Positions 27,707-36,551 of a stretch of 64,000 nucleotides of DNA are shown in pieces (the stretch's first letter is position 1; every line of letters begins with the position of its first letter). A program made the position numbers and the translations under genes. The DNA is from Comamonas sp. GB3 AK4-5. GTDB lineage: Bacteria; Pseudomonadota; Gammaproteobacteria; Burkholderiales; Burkholderiaceae_C. The stretch spans positions 2,976,001 through 3,040,000 of the forward strand of contig NZ_CP166730.1 of assembly GCF_041320665.1 (NCBI RefSeq). The letters run 5' to 3'. The notes under the pieces are model-generated. The model did not search any database. It was given only the letters and a program-made list of their open reading frames with translations, and had not been told where the DNA came from.

Positions 27707-28795
27707 ATGCCAGCCGCACCCACCACTGCCGCCACCACCCCATCCGCACCGGCCCGCTCGCGCCAGCGGCGCGGCGCAGCACCCGGCGCCCGCCCCAGCA
27801 GCGGGCAGCACCAGGTGGTGTGCCTGCTCTACCCCGGGGTGATGAGCCTGGATGTCACCGGCCCCATGCAGGTGTTTGCCACGGCCAACGACGAGCGCGG
27901 TCGCCACGGCCTGCCGCCCTTCTACCAGCTGGTATTTGCGGCCGAGGCTGCCGGCCCTGTGCGCAGCAGCGCCGGCCTGGGGCTGCACGCCGAGCAGGCC
28001 TGGAATGCCGTGGTGCTGCACCCCGCCACCACCGTGCTGGTGCCTGGAGGCGATGGAGCCGACGCCGCCGCCGCCCACCTGGGACTGCGGCACTGGCTGA
28101 CCCAGGCCGCCCCCCAGGTGCAGCGCATGGGCTCGGTCTGCTCCGGTGCCCTGGTGCTGGCCCAGGCCGGCCTGCTCGATGGCGTGCATGCCACCACCCA
28201 CTGGCTGCGGCTGAAACAGCTGCAGCGCTGCTGCCCGGACAGCCCTATCGATGGTGACTGCCTGCACACCTATGACGCCCACCACCCCGTGCAGTCGCGG
28301 CGCTTTACCTCGGCAGGCGTGACTGCGGGCATAGACCTGGCCCTGGCCTTGGTGGAGGCTGATCTGGGCCGTCCCCTGGCCCTGTCCGTGGCCCGCCATC
28401 TGGTGATGTTTATGCGCCGCCCCGGTGGCCAGGCCCAGTTCAGCCCCCTGCTCTCGCCCGAGACCACGCAGGCTCCGCGCCTGGCGCAGTTGCTGGAATG
28501 GATTCCCGGCCAGTTGGCCGATGACCTGGGGGTGGAGCGCCTGGCCGCCCAGGCCTGCCTCCCCCCACGCACCCTGGCCCGGGTCTTTCAGCGCGAGCTG
28601 GGCACCACGCCGGCCCGCTATGTGGAACGCGTGCGCCTGGCCGCCGCCAGCCAATTGCTCAGCCAGCGACAGGCCTCGGTCAGCACCGTGGCGCGCCTGT
28701 GCGGCTTTGGCCACGCCGAAACCCTGAGACGCAGCTTTCAGCGCCATCTGGCCATCAGCCCCCAGGCCTTTGCCCAGCGCTTTGGCACCGGATAG
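27707..28795 (+). CDS. GlxA-family transcriptional regulator (DJ-1/PfpI-like + AraC helix-turn-helix)
   Basis: A 362-residue regulator. An Ala/Arg/Pro-rich leader of about 36 residues is followed by a class I glutamine amidotransferase-like (DJ-1/PfpI) domain from about 37 to 215, with the elbow Cys in [13 protein letters not shown] and a His in ATTHWLRL. The C-terminal AraC domain has two helix-turn-helix units ([20 protein letters not shown] and [20 protein letters not shown]). Such proteins sense small molecules through the amidotransferase-like domain. The likely target is the MFS gene downstream. An in-frame ATG further upstream (27578) would extend it into the lgt start region and is less likely. 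Confidence 0.88.
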   Translation: MPAAPTTAATTPSAPARSRQRRGAAPGARPSSGQHQVVCLLYPGVMSLDVTGPMQVFATANDERGRHGLPPFYQLVFAAEAAGPVRSSAGLGLHAEQAWNAVVLHPATTVLVPGGDGADAAAAHLGLRHWLTQAAPQVQRMGSVCSGALVLAQAGLLDGVHATTHWLRLKQLQRCCPDSPIDGDCLHTYDAHHPVQSRRFTSAGVTAGIDLALALVEADLGRPLALSVARHLVMFMRRPGGQAQFSPLLSPETTQAPRLAQLLEWIPGQLADDLGVERLAAQACLPPRTLARVFQRELGTTPARYVERVRLAAASQLLSQRQASVSTVARLCGFGHAETLRRSFQRHLAISPQAFAQRFGTG

Positions 28796-28828
28796 CCACA
28801 ACGATTTTTCTGACCTCTGATTAGCAAC

Positions 28829-28850
28829 TGCCCGCCTGAAAGCAGGCGGT
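28829..28850 (+). terminator. Hairpin after the GlxA-type gene, weak terminator
   Basis: CCGCCTG pairs with CAGGCGG around AAAG, but only TTGAGG follows, so there is no proper T-tract. Confidence 0.35.
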
Positions 28851-28962
28851 TGAGGCCGCTGCATTCGTTTCCCGTGCCTGCCGGAGCGGGCCCGAGCAGC
28901 GCAGCGGGCCCTAAACCCCACCCCACAACGCCAAACGAATCACCCACTCACATCTCACCAAA

Positions 28963-30180
28963 ATGCTGATACGCCAACACCCTTCGCTTGCCGTGCTCAG
29001 TCTGGGCCAGGCCCTGTACTGGAGCTGCTCCATCATCGGCATCACCCTCACCGGCCTGGTCGGCCAGCAGCTCGCCCCCTGGCCACAGCTGGCCACCGCG
29101 CCGCTGGCCCTGCTGGTGGCGGGCAGCCTGCTGACCGTGGGGCCCATGGCCCGCTGGATGGCCCGCATCGGCACGCGCCGGGCGCTGCAGCGCGGGGCCT
29201 TGCTGGGCATGGCCGGCGGCCTGACCAGCACCGCGGGCATCCAGCTGAACAGCTTTGCCCTGTTCAGCCTGGGCGTGCTGCTGGTGGGCGCTTATCAGGC
29301 CTCGGCCGGCTATTACCGTTTTGCGGCACTGGAAGGCGTGGCCACCGGCGACCAGGGCCGGGCCACAGCCTGGGTGGTGGCCGGCGGCATTGCCGCCGCC
29401 CTGCTGGCGCCCACGCTGGCACTGCACAGCCGCCACCTGCTGGGCGCAACATTTGGCGGCGCCTACCTGGCCCTGGCCGGTCTGGCTGCGCTGGCCTGCA
29501 TCCTGCTGCAAGCACTGCCGGGGCCTGCAGCGCATACAGCGCCCAAACCGGCTGCAATGCAGAACCCCGGCGCACAGAACGCTCCTAAAACAAAAGCAGC
29601 CGCCACCCGCCGCGCGCTGTGGCAGCGCCCTGCCCTGCGCCAGGCCTTGCTGCTGACGGCCTGCGGCCATGGGCTGATGATTCTGGTGATGAATGCCACG
29701 CCGCTGGCCATGCATGGCTGCGGCCATGACTTGCAGAGCGCGGCCATGGTGATCCAGTGGCATGTGCTGGGCATGTTTTTGCCCTCGCTGGTGGCCGGCC
29801 CGGCAGTCGACCGTTTTGGCCCGGCGCGCGTGGCCTTGTGCGGCGTGCTGCTGCTGGCTGCCAGCGCGCTGTGGGCGCTCAGCGGGACGGAGATCACGCA
29901 GTTTCTGCCCAGCTCGCTGCTGCTGGGTGCGGGCTGGAATCTGGTGCTGCTGGCCGGCACCAATTTGCTCACCCGCGCCCACCTGCCAGCCGAGCGCCCC
30001 CTGGCCCAGCCCATGATGGAATGGAGCAACAGCGCCATGGCCGCACTGATGTCCATGGGCTCGGGCCTGCTGGTGCAGACTCTGGGCTGGCAGGCCATCA
30101 ACTGGGCCATGTTGCCGGTGCTGACCGCCATGCTGTGGTGTCTGCGCCCAGCCCCCAAGCTGCAGGCGCTGGCGCGCTGA
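28963..30180 (+). CDS. MFS transporter
   Basis: A 405-residue major facilitator protein with about twelve helices in two halves, separated by a hydrophilic loop (about residues 180-215, Ala/Pro/Lys-rich). The first half has the loop 2-3 MFS motif as [36 protein letters not shown] lies near the end of the second half. It begins 167 bases after the GlxA-type regulator on the same strand and may be its target. The substrate is unknown; paralogues in other proteobacteria are annotated as riboflavin, sugar or drug transporters without proof. Confidence 0.83.
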   Translation: MLIRQHPSLAVLSLGQALYWSCSIIGITLTGLVGQQLAPWPQLATAPLALLVAGSLLTVGPMARWMARIGTRRALQRGALLGMAGGLTSTAGIQLNSFALFSLGVLLVGAYQASAGYYRFAALEGVATGDQGRATAWVVAGGIAAALLAPTLALHSRHLLGATFGGAYLALAGLAALACILLQALPGPAAHTAPKPAAMQNPGAQNAPKTKAAATRRALWQRPALRQALLLTACGHGLMILVMNATPLAMHGCGHDLQSAAMVIQWHVLGMFLPSLVAGPAVDRFGPARVALCGVLLLAASALWALSGTEITQFLPSSLLLGAGWNLVLLAGTNLLTRAHLPAERPLAQPMMEWSNSAMAALMSMGSGLLVQTLGWQAINWAMLPVLTAMLWCLRPAPKLQALAR

Positions 30181-30320
30181 GTACAAACACTCCAATGCGA
30201 ATACGAGTGCGTTGCGCCCGCATGCAGTACGGATTTGCGCGGGAATTTCGGTCCGCGCATTTGGGCATGCGGCGCAGACACGGGATACTCGGGCCATCAT
30301 CCACTTCACAGAACTACAAC

Positions 30321-30797
30321 ATGCAAGGCCAACCCGAAGTCATTGAATGCCTGAAAGAACTGCTGCGCGGCGAGCTGGCCGCACGGGACCAGTACTTCAT
30401 CCACTCGCGCCAGTACGAAGACCAGGGCTTTGCCCGCCTGTACGAGCGCATCGGCCATGAGATGGAAGAAGAGACGCAGCACGCCGACGTGATCCTGCGC
30501 CGCATTCTGTTTCTGGGTGGCAAGCCCGATATGCGTCCCCACGCCTTCGAGCCCGGTGACACCGTGGAAGCCATGCTGCGCAAGGACCTGGCCGTGGAAT
30601 ACCAGGTGCGCGACAACCTGCGCGCCGCCATGGCCCTGTGCGAGCGCCATGCCGACTACCAAAGCCGCGACCTGCTGCTGGCCCAGCTCAAGGACACCGA
30701 AGAAGACCACGCCTACTGGCTGGAAAAGCAGCTGGGCCTGATCGAGAAGATCGGCCTGCCCAATTACCTGCAAAGCCAGATGGGCCCGGCCGCTTAA
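30321..30797 (+). CDS. bfr: Bacterioferritin-family iron storage protein lacking the haem-ligand Met
   Basis: A 158-residue four-helix ferritin subunit that oxidises Fe2+ and stores it as a mineral in a 24-mer shell. Ferroxidase ligands are present: Glu18, Glu51, His54, Glu93 (aligned with E. coli Glu94), the TEEDH glutamate near residue 126 and its His; Tyr25 is also kept. Position 52, the Met that binds haem between subunits in E. coli Bfr, is Thr here (EEETQH). It should therefore make a haem-free or haem-poor ferritin unless mixed with another subunit. No bacterioferritin-associated ferredoxin gene is adjacent. A terminator follows closely. Confidence 0.92.
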   Translation: MQGQPEVIECLKELLRGELAARDQYFIHSRQYEDQGFARLYERIGHEMEEETQHADVILRRILFLGGKPDMRPHAFEPGDTVEAMLRKDLAVEYQVRDNLRAAMALCERHADYQSRDLLLAQLKDTEEDHAYWLEKQLGLIEKIGLPNYLQSQMGPAA

Positions 30798-30833
30798 GGC
30801 CTGCCACCAAGCGGGTCACATCGACCTCTGCAC

Positions 30834-30856
30834 ACGCTCCTCCGGGAGCGTTTTTT
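30834..30856 (+). terminator. Rho-independent terminator after bfr
   Basis: ACGCTCC pairs with GGGAGCGT around TCC, followed by TTTTTT. It lies 37 bases after the bfr stop. Confidence 0.9.
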
Positions 30857-30888
30857 ATGTCCACGCCAGGGGCAATCACTTATTTATC

Positions 30889-30929
30889 AATAGCTGTCTA
30901 CGCTGAGTAGATCAGCGTAGACAGCTATT
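30889..30929. repeat. Perfect 18-bp inverted repeat between convergent genes
   Basis: AATAGCTGTCTACGCTGA and its exact complement are separated by GTAGA. It lies between bfr (ending 30797) and the Bug gene (minus strand, ending 30944), only 15 bases past the latter's stop. AATAGCT-type tracts with inverted GCGCT cores also occur near 45097. It may serve as a bidirectional terminator, but T-tracts are weak. Confidence 0.8.
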
Positions 30930-30943
30930 TTGCTGCCCAAGTT

Positions 30944-31954
30944 CTAGGGCGTGTCTTCCAGCACCTTGTCCTGCAACACCAGCTGGCGCACCTGTGCCGT
31001 GGTGTCTTCCACCATGCGCTGCAGCTGCAGGGCCGATCCTCCCAGGGGCTGTACGCCCAGCTGCTCCAGCCGGGTGCGCAGCGCACTGTGCTGCAAGGCC
31101 TGGTTGATGGCGGTGTTCAAGCGCTGCAGCACGGCCTGGGGAGTGCCGGCCGGCGCCACCAGGCCCAGCCAGGTGATGGCCAGGCGGTTGAGCGCCGCAT
31201 GGCCCAGTTCGGCCAGCGTAGGCACTTGCGGCAAGGCCGGCAGGCGCTGCGCGGAAGCCACGGCCAGCGGCTGCAGCAGGCCCTGGGCAATGAAGCTGGC
31301 CGAGGACGGGTACTGGTCGCTCAGCACCTGGGTATCACCCGCCAGCACGCTTTGCACCACCGGGCCCATGCCCTTGTAGGGGATGTGGCGCAGCCGCAGG
31401 CCCAGCTCGCGGTTGAGTGCGGCCAGGATCAAATGTCCGGCCGAGCCCACGCCGGAAGAGCCCACGGCCCAGCGATCGCCCTGGACCCGTGCCGCGCGCA
31501 CCAGCCCCTCGAAGTTCGCCACACCCAGCGTAGGCCTGACCGAGAAAACCGAGGCAATCGATGCCAGCGGCGCCACCATGGCCAGGTCCTGCAAGGGGTT
31601 CACGCGCAGCTGGGGCAACACCACGGGGTTGACGGCCAAGGTGCTGATGCTGCCCAGGCCCAGGGTGTAGCCATCGGCCGCGGCGCGGGCCACGGCTTCG
31701 GCGCCCAGCATGCCGCCGGCACCGGCCTTGTTCTCCACCACCACGGCCTGGCCCAGCGGCGCCTGCAGAGCATCGGCCAGCAAGCGGGCCACGATGTCGG
31801 CCGAGCCACCTGGCGCAAAGGGCACGATGAGCTTCAGCGGCCGCGTGGGGAAGCGCCCCGCTCCTGCGGCCAGGGCACTGCCCGCCACCCCGCCGGCTGC
31901 GGCCCACATCCCCATGTGCTGCAGCCACTGTCTGCGCGTTCCCCGGCCTGTCAT
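30944..31954 (-). CDS. Bug-type tripartite tricarboxylate transporter substrate-binding protein
   Basis: Periplasmic solute receptor of 336 aa, TctC/Bug family. It begins with a twin-arginine-like signal region (MTGRGTRRQWLQHMGMWAAA). Family blocks follow: LKLIVPFAPGGSADIVARLL, VVENKAGAGGMLGAEAVA, and HIPYKGMGPVVQSVLAGD. AAGGAAGG precedes the ATG at 31954. It stands alone without TctA or TctB, as usual for these families. It differs clearly from the Bug protein at 23959, so the two are not a recent duplication. Ligand unknown. Confidence 0.9.
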   Translation of the reverse strand: MTGRGTRRQWLQHMGMWAAAGGVAGSALAAGAGRFPTRPLKLIVPFAPGGSADIVARLLADALQAPLGQAVVVENKAGAGGMLGAEAVARAAADGYTLGLGSISTLAVNPVVLPQLRVNPLQDLAMVAPLASIASVFSVRPTLGVANFEGLVRAARVQGDRWAVGSSGVGSAGHLILAALNRELGLRLRHIPYKGMGPVVQSVLAGDTQVLSDQYPSSASFIAQGLLQPLAVASAQRLPALPQVPTLAELGHAALNRLAITWLGLVAPAGTPQAVLQRLNTAINQALQHSALRTRLEQLGVQPLGGSALQLQRMVEDTTAQVRQLVLQDKVLEDTP

Positions 31955-32040
31955 GGCTTTGCGCCTTCCTTTGCTGAAAGCCGCATTATCGGTAGCCTGC
32001 AAAGCCTTTTTTTCATAGCAGGCTGTGTAGCAAACACAAG

Positions 32041-32832
32041 GGGTTGAAGGCTATAACACCTGATTAGATACTTGTCTCAGGCACTGTTGTGAAGTGATGT
32101 TCCAAAGCCGGGAGTTCGCCCCGGCGGGCGAGCTCCTTTCTTGCTCGTGCAAGAAAGGAGCCAAAGAACACGCCCCTGCTATCCCCGTCCCCAGCGCTGT
32201 CGCGCTGGGGCAACCTGCGTCACCCAACACACAGGGCCTGCCGCAGAACTCTCTGCGCGCTTGCAGCGCTCCGCTTGAACAGCCGCGGCAAGTCAGTCTA
32301 CGAAGCATGGCTGTCCTACGGCAGCCATGCGGCCCTGTGTGCTGCGCGCCGCAGGCGTGTATAGAAGGGGAACAACCGCAGCGCCAGCAGTGTGACGAAG
32401 CGACAGACATTGAGGGTTCAGAGATAAGGTTCACCAACGGCGCAGCCCACGCAAGGCCGGTATCCGGTTCCCGCCTTCCCCCTTTTGCCCATGGCTCGGC
32501 GCGCAGAGCGCGGGGCGGGCAGCTGTGCCATAGGACACAGCTGCTTCGTGGTCTGACTTGCCGCAGCATGTTTGAGCAGAGCGGCATAGCCGCGCCGCGA
32601 GTTCTGCGGCACCGCCCTGGGATCGAGCACCGAGCTTGCCCGCAGCGAAGCGCAGGGACATGGGCAGTAGGGGCGGTTTCTTTTGCTTCCGTTTTCTTGA
32701 GCGTTCAAGAAAATGAAGTCGCCTGCCGGGGCGAGTCCCGGCCTCAGAATGTCACGTACGAACAGCAGCACAATTCGTCGTGAAGCTTCATCTGAGGTAT
32801 GTGGCTAATCAGGCTATAACACCTTCAACCCC
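32041..32832. repeat. Hairpin arms split by repeat element copy 1
   Basis: GGGGTTGAAGG at 32041-32051 and its complement CCTTCAACCCC at 32822-32832 flank the element. Without the insert and one copy of CTATAACA they would form a stem with an 8-base loop. The arms extend by AAG/CTT with one bulged base. The hairpin lies downstream of ilvD on the minus strand. Confidence 0.7.
32060..32813 (+). mobile_element. Palindromic repeat element, copy 1 (754 bp)
   Basis: Bounded by CCTGATTAG and CTAATCAGG, with the 8-base CTATAACA directly repeated just outside both ends (32052-32059 and 32814-32821), a target duplication. Inside, the left third and the inverted right third are diverged copies of one another. 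Both carry, from the outside in, GCCGGGA..CCCGGC, a TTTCTTG..CAAGAAA hairpin, CGCCCCT, GCCGCAGAACTC, GCGGCAAG and a 9-bp hairpin with loop TCCTACGG/TCCTATGG. No transposase is encoded. A 229-codon open frame exists but is broken in the other copies. Non-autonomous transposon or multiplying structured repeat. Confidence 0.85.
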
Positions 32833-32894
32833 TTGGTATACCTGTACAAACAGCTCCTGAATCAGGAGCCATCAACAGCGGTCGCGCGCAGCGC

Positions 32895-34754
32895 TCAATC
32901 GTCCAGCAGCGACAGATCGCGCACGGCGCCGGTATCGGCACTGGTCACCAACTTGGCATAGGCCTTGAGCGCGGCCGAGACCTTGCGTGGGCGCGGCTGG
33001 GCCGGCTTCCAGCCCTTGGCGTTTTGCGCTTCGCGGCGGCGGGCCAGCTCTTCGTCGCTGACCAGCATATTGATGCTGCGATTGGGAATGTCGATGCGGA
33101 TGCGGTCGCCGTTTTGCACCAAACCGATGGCGCCACCGGCTGCCGCTTCGGGCGAGCAGTGGCCGATGGACAGGCCGGATGTGCCGCCGGAAAAGCGGCC
33201 ATCGGTCAGCAGCGCGCAGGCCTTGCCCAGGCCCTTGGACTTGATGTAGCTGGTGGGGTAGAGCATTTCCTGCATGCCGGGGCCGCCCTTGGGGCCTTCG
33301 TAGCGCACGATGACCACATCGCCGGCCTTGACCTTGTCGGCCAGGATGTTGGCCACGGCCTCGTCCTGCGACTCCACCACATGGGCCGGGCCTTCAAACA
33401 CCAAGATGGATTCGTCCACGCCGGCCGACTTCACCACACAGCCTTTTTCGGCGATGTTGCCGAACAGCACGGCCAGGCCGCCTTCCTTGCTGAAGGCATG
33501 CTCGTAAGAACGTATGCAGCCCTCGGCGCGGTCCAGGTCCAGGCTGGGCCAGCGGGTGCTCTGACTGAATGCCACCTGCGTGGGAATGCCTGCAGGGCCG
33601 GCCAGGTAGAAGTGCTTCACCGCTTCGTCTTGCGTAACAGTGATGTCCCACTGCGCCAGCGCCTCGGCCATGGTCTTGGCGTGCACGGTGGGCACATCGG
33701 TGTGCAGCTTGCCGGCGCGGGCCAGCTCGCCCAGGATGGCCATGATGCCGCCCGCGCGGTGCACGTCTTCGATGTGATACTTCTGGGTATTGGGCGCCAC
33801 CTTGCACAGCTGGGGCACGACGCGCGAGAGGCGGTCGATGTCGGCCATGGTGAAGTCAATACCTGCCTCCTGGGCAATAGCCAGCAGGTGCAAGATGGTG
33901 TTGGTGGAGCCGCCCATGGCGATGTCCAGCGTGATGCAGTTCTCAAAGGCCTTGAAGCCCACGGAACGCGGCAGCACGGAGTCGTCGTCCTGCTCGTAAT
34001 GCTGGCGGGCCAGCTCCACGATGCGGCGGCCGGCGCGCAAAAACAGCTGCTCGCGGTCGGCGTGGGTGGCCACCACCGTGCCATTGCCGGGCAGGGACAG
34101 ACCCAGGGCCTCGGTCAGGCAGTTCATGGAATTGGCGGTGAACATGCCCGAGCAGGAACCGCAGGTGGGGCAGGCCGAGCGCTCAACCTGGGCCACCTGC
34201 TCGTCGGTGTAATTGGTGTCAGCAGCAATCACCATCGCATCCACCAGGTCCAGCTTCTTGAACTCGATCACATTGGTGGCGGGATTGGCCAGCTTGGTCT
34301 TGCCCGCTTCCATGGGGCCACCAGAGACAAAGATCACCGGAATGTTCAGGCGCATGGCAGCCATCAGCATGCCGGGCGTGATCTTGTCGCAGTTGGAGAT
34401 GCACACCAGCGCGTCGGCGCAGTGGGCATTGACCATGTACTCCACCGAGTCGGCGATCAGATCGCGGCTGGGCAGCGAATACAGCATGCCGTCATGGCCC
34501 ATGGCAATGCCGTCGTCCACGGCAATGGTGTTGAACTCCTTGGCCACACCACCGGCTTTTTCGATCTCGCGCGCCACCAGCTGGCCCATGTCCTTCAAAT
34601 GGACGTGGCCGGGCACGAACTGGGTGAAGGAATTCGCGATGGCGATGATGGGCTTGTCGAAGTCGCCATCTTTCATGCCAGTGGCACGCCACAGGGCGCG
34701 GGCACCGGCCATGTTGCGGCCACCGGTGGAGGTTTTGGAGCGGTATGCGGGCAT
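32895..34754 (-). CDS. ilvD: Dihydroxy-acid dehydratase
   Basis: Iron-sulfur dehydratase of 619 aa for the penultimate common step of valine, isoleucine and pantothenate synthesis (2,3-dihydroxy-isovalerate to 2-ketoisovalerate). Cluster ligands are visible in [12 protein letters not shown] and [19 protein letters not shown]. The C-terminal [20 protein letters not shown] motif is the IlvD/Edd signature. I chose ATG at 34754 ([17 protein letters not shown]), where family similarity begins and length matches E. coli IlvD (616 aa). It is monocistronic; the hairpin beyond its stop is split by repeat element copy 1. Confidence 0.97.
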   Translation of the reverse strand: MPAYRSKTSTGGRNMAGARALWRATGMKDGDFDKPIIAIANSFTQFVPGHVHLKDMGQLVAREIEKAGGVAKEFNTIAVDDGIAMGHDGMLYSLPSRDLIADSVEYMVNAHCADALVCISNCDKITPGMLMAAMRLNIPVIFVSGGPMEAGKTKLANPATNVIEFKKLDLVDAMVIAADTNYTDEQVAQVERSACPTCGSCSGMFTANSMNCLTEALGLSLPGNGTVVATHADREQLFLRAGRRIVELARQHYEQDDDSVLPRSVGFKAFENCITLDIAMGGSTNTILHLLAIAQEAGIDFTMADIDRLSRVVPQLCKVAPNTQKYHIEDVHRAGGIMAILGELARAGKLHTDVPTVHAKTMAEALAQWDITVTQDEAVKHFYLAGPAGIPTQVAFSQSTRWPSLDLDRAEGCIRSYEHAFSKEGGLAVLFGNIAEKGCVVKSAGVDESILVFEGPAHVVESQDEAVANILADKVKAGDVVIVRYEGPKGGPGMQEMLYPTSYIKSKGLGKACALLTDGRFSGGTSGLSIGHCSPEAAAGGAIGLVQNGDRIRIDIPNRSINMLVSDEELARRREAQNAKGWKPAQPRPRKVSAALKAYAKLVTSADTGAVRDLSLLDD

Positions 34755-35157
34755 GGGGTGAATGTCTTGGTCTGAAGAGAACGTTTCATTATGCCCACGC
34801 TGGGCCACATGGGTGTCCATGGAAGAGCAGCCCTGCACAGCGCATGCCGTATGGCCCCGAAGCCAACGCTAGCGCACCGCCCCATTTCCAGCCGCGTCCT
34901 TTGGACGCACCGGGCGTAAAAGATGGCTGCGCTTGGGTTCTCGGGCATTTGCAGCTGGCAACGGGCCCAAACCAGGCCAGCCAATGCCGTCGCCGATGGC
35001 GAATACGCTCCTTCCGCAACGGCAGCAACAGCGGGGACCCGCATGTTTGCGACAAGACACGGCAAGCACATGCTTACCTTCTGTTTCCGGCAACCGGCCG
35101 GACCGCCCCCTCTACAATGCAGCGACAAAAACACCCTACCCCCTGAAGGAATCCGAG
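34755..35157. other. Divergent intergenic region between ilvD and the cytochrome c gene
   Basis: About 400 bases with several short overlapping open frames but none with recognisable coding character. A TCTACAATGC stretch at 35111-35120 offers a -10 element (TACAAT) for the cytochrome gene. I see no riboswitch or leader-peptide signal for ilvD. Confidence 0.45.
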
Positions 35158-35472
35158 ATGTTCAAGCCCTTGGTTGCATGTGCCCTCGCCATTGCCGCCG
35201 CAGCCACCGTAACACCGGCCATGGCCGATCTGGCCCTGGCCAAATCCAAGAACTGCATGGCCTGCCACGCCACAGACAAAAAGCTGGTGGGCCCGTCCTA
35301 CCAGGATGTGGCCACCAAGTACAGCGGTCAAAAAGATGCCGTGAACCAGCTGGCCACCAAGATCACCAAGGGCGGCAGCGGCGTCTGGGGCCCTGTTCCC
35401 ATGCCTGCCAACACACAGGTGAATGAGGCCGACGCCAAGAAGCTGGCGGCCTGGATTCTGACCCTCAAGTGA
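35158..35472 (+). CDS. Small periplasmic class I cytochrome c (c-551/c-552 type)
   Basis: A 104-residue precursor with a Sec signal peptide (cleavage likely after TPAMA, residues 20-24). The mature part starts with the haem-binding CMACH at about residues 33-37. The axial methionine lies in WGPVPMPAN near residue 82. This is the cytochrome c8/c-551 pattern, an electron carrier to terminal oxidases such as the cbb3 enzyme encoded elsewhere in the window. TGAAGGAATCC precedes the ATG. It stands alone. Confidence 0.93.
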   Translation: MFKPLVACALAIAAAATVTPAMADLALAKSKNCMACHATDKKLVGPSYQDVATKYSGQKDAVNQLATKITKGGSGVWGPVPMPANTQVNEADAKKLAAWILTLK

Positions 35473-35569
35473 TGCAGCGTTGGCAGCGCCAGGCGCTGCC
35501 GCTTTGCCCCCTGCCCCGGCCGCCCTGTCTTTGCAGCGCGGCTTTTTTCGGACCGGGGATTTCCAGGGT

Positions 35570-36052
35570 TTAGGCGGGTGTGCTGCCGCTTTCAGCGCCA
35601 GAGCCTCGGGTGCGCAGCTGCTGCTCCAGCTGGCCCACATAGGCGGCCGTGGAGTTGTCGCTTTCCTGGGCGCGGGCCTTGAACTGCTCTTCCAGCGCGT
35701 CCATGCGCTGCAGCAGTTGCTGCTGCGCTTCCTGGTGGCGCAGCTCCAGCACGGTGCGCAGCTCGGTGAAGCGCGAGGCCTCGGCCTTGTCGGCCAGCTC
35801 GCGCTGGGCCAGCATTTCCTTGTTGTGGCGGCGGGTCTCCATCAACACCGAGCCTTGCAGCGCCAGCACATAGGCCACAAAGAACACGGCCAGCAGGCTG
35901 GTCAGGCACAGCATGATCAGACCCAGCGGCGCCTCCACCACGGTGAAGCCCAGGGAGATGGCGTTTGGCTGGCCCAGCACCTGCCAGTTCATCGTGGCGA
36001 GGAAGACGATCAGCAGCACGATCAAGGTCAACAGAGCGGTTCTTGCTTTCAT
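35570..36052 (-). CDS. LapA-domain-like membrane protein with coiled coil
   Basis: A 160-residue protein with two N-terminal membrane helices (about residues 5-25 and 42-66) separated by NWQVLGQPNAISLGFTVVEA, the layout of LapA/YciS-like proteins that act in lipopolysaccharide assembly. The C-terminal 90 residues form a Gln/Glu/Ala-rich coiled coil facing the cytoplasm. GGAGAATCCT precedes the ATG at 36052. There is no lapB or LPS gene nearby, so the function is only a family-level guess. Confidence 0.75.
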   Translation of the reverse strand: MKARTALLTLIVLLIVFLATMNWQVLGQPNAISLGFTVVEAPLGLIMLCLTSLLAVFFVAYVLALQGSVLMETRRHNKEMLAQRELADKAEASRFTELRTVLELRHQEAQQQLLQRMDALEEQFKARAQESDNSTAAYVGQLEQQLRTRGSGAESGSTPA

Positions 36053-36200
36053 AGGATTCTCCAGTTGGCAGCGCATGCAGCGCAGATGACACATGGCCGC
36101 TGCCTGCCCAATGCAGCGTTTGTAACCCAAGACAGAGGCAAGCTTGGCGGGAACATGGTTCGCCCTTGACTCCGCTTGATTTTTGCTTGCATTGGCGCAT

Positions 36201-36228
36201 AAAAAAAGCCACCGCTGACAGCGGTGGC
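36201..36228 (-). terminator. Rho-independent terminator, minus strand
   Basis: GCCACCGCT pairs with AGCGGTGGC around a 3-base loop, with seven A on the plus strand directly left of it, so the minus-strand transcript ends in U7. It is the likely end of acs read-through, 300 bases after that gene. Confidence 0.85.
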
Positions 36229-36348
36229 ATCTGGCAGTTGCCCTGCGGGCGCCCTGGCTTCGCCCAGGGCAGAGCCCCTTTCAGGGGGATGGCAGCGGGC
36301 ACTGCCTTCTGGAATCCGTTGGTTTTAGCCCACTGTTCCGAAACGAAG

Positions 36349-36551
36349 GGATCTGGTGAACACATCACATTGCTGCGCAATATGCGTGTTCCCCGAATCC
36401 AACCAGGGCTCTGCCCTCGCACCTTACGGTGCGCCCTGGATCAATGGGTCTTCGCCAATTGCGCCGGAATTGCAGGGTTCTGGTGAACACATCCAGGGCT
36501 ACGCCCCCGCGCCTTTCGGCGCGTCTTGGATCAATTGGTCTTCGCCAATTG
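36349..36551. repeat. Imperfect tandem duplication of the acs 3' end
   Basis: TCTGGTGAACACATC occurs at 36352-36366 and 36479-36493. A GGATCAAT-GGTCTTCGCCAATTG block occurs at 36438-36461 and 36528-36551; the second of these is the last coding part of acs. Between them GGGCT..CGCC blocks also recur. The unit is about 90-127 bases and diverged. The upstream copy is non-coding. Confidence 0.65.

Noticed and set aside
32094..32783. 229-codon open frame inside repeat element copy 1, with a 161-codon counterpart in copy 2
   Set aside because: The frame is broken by TGA in copies 2 and 3 where copy 1 has CTAC, it has no ribosome site, and stem changes preserve pairing rather than protein sequence.
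33024..34775. 583-codon open frame antisense to ilvD
   Set aside because: Fully covered by the clear ilvD gene on the other strand; no family similarity.
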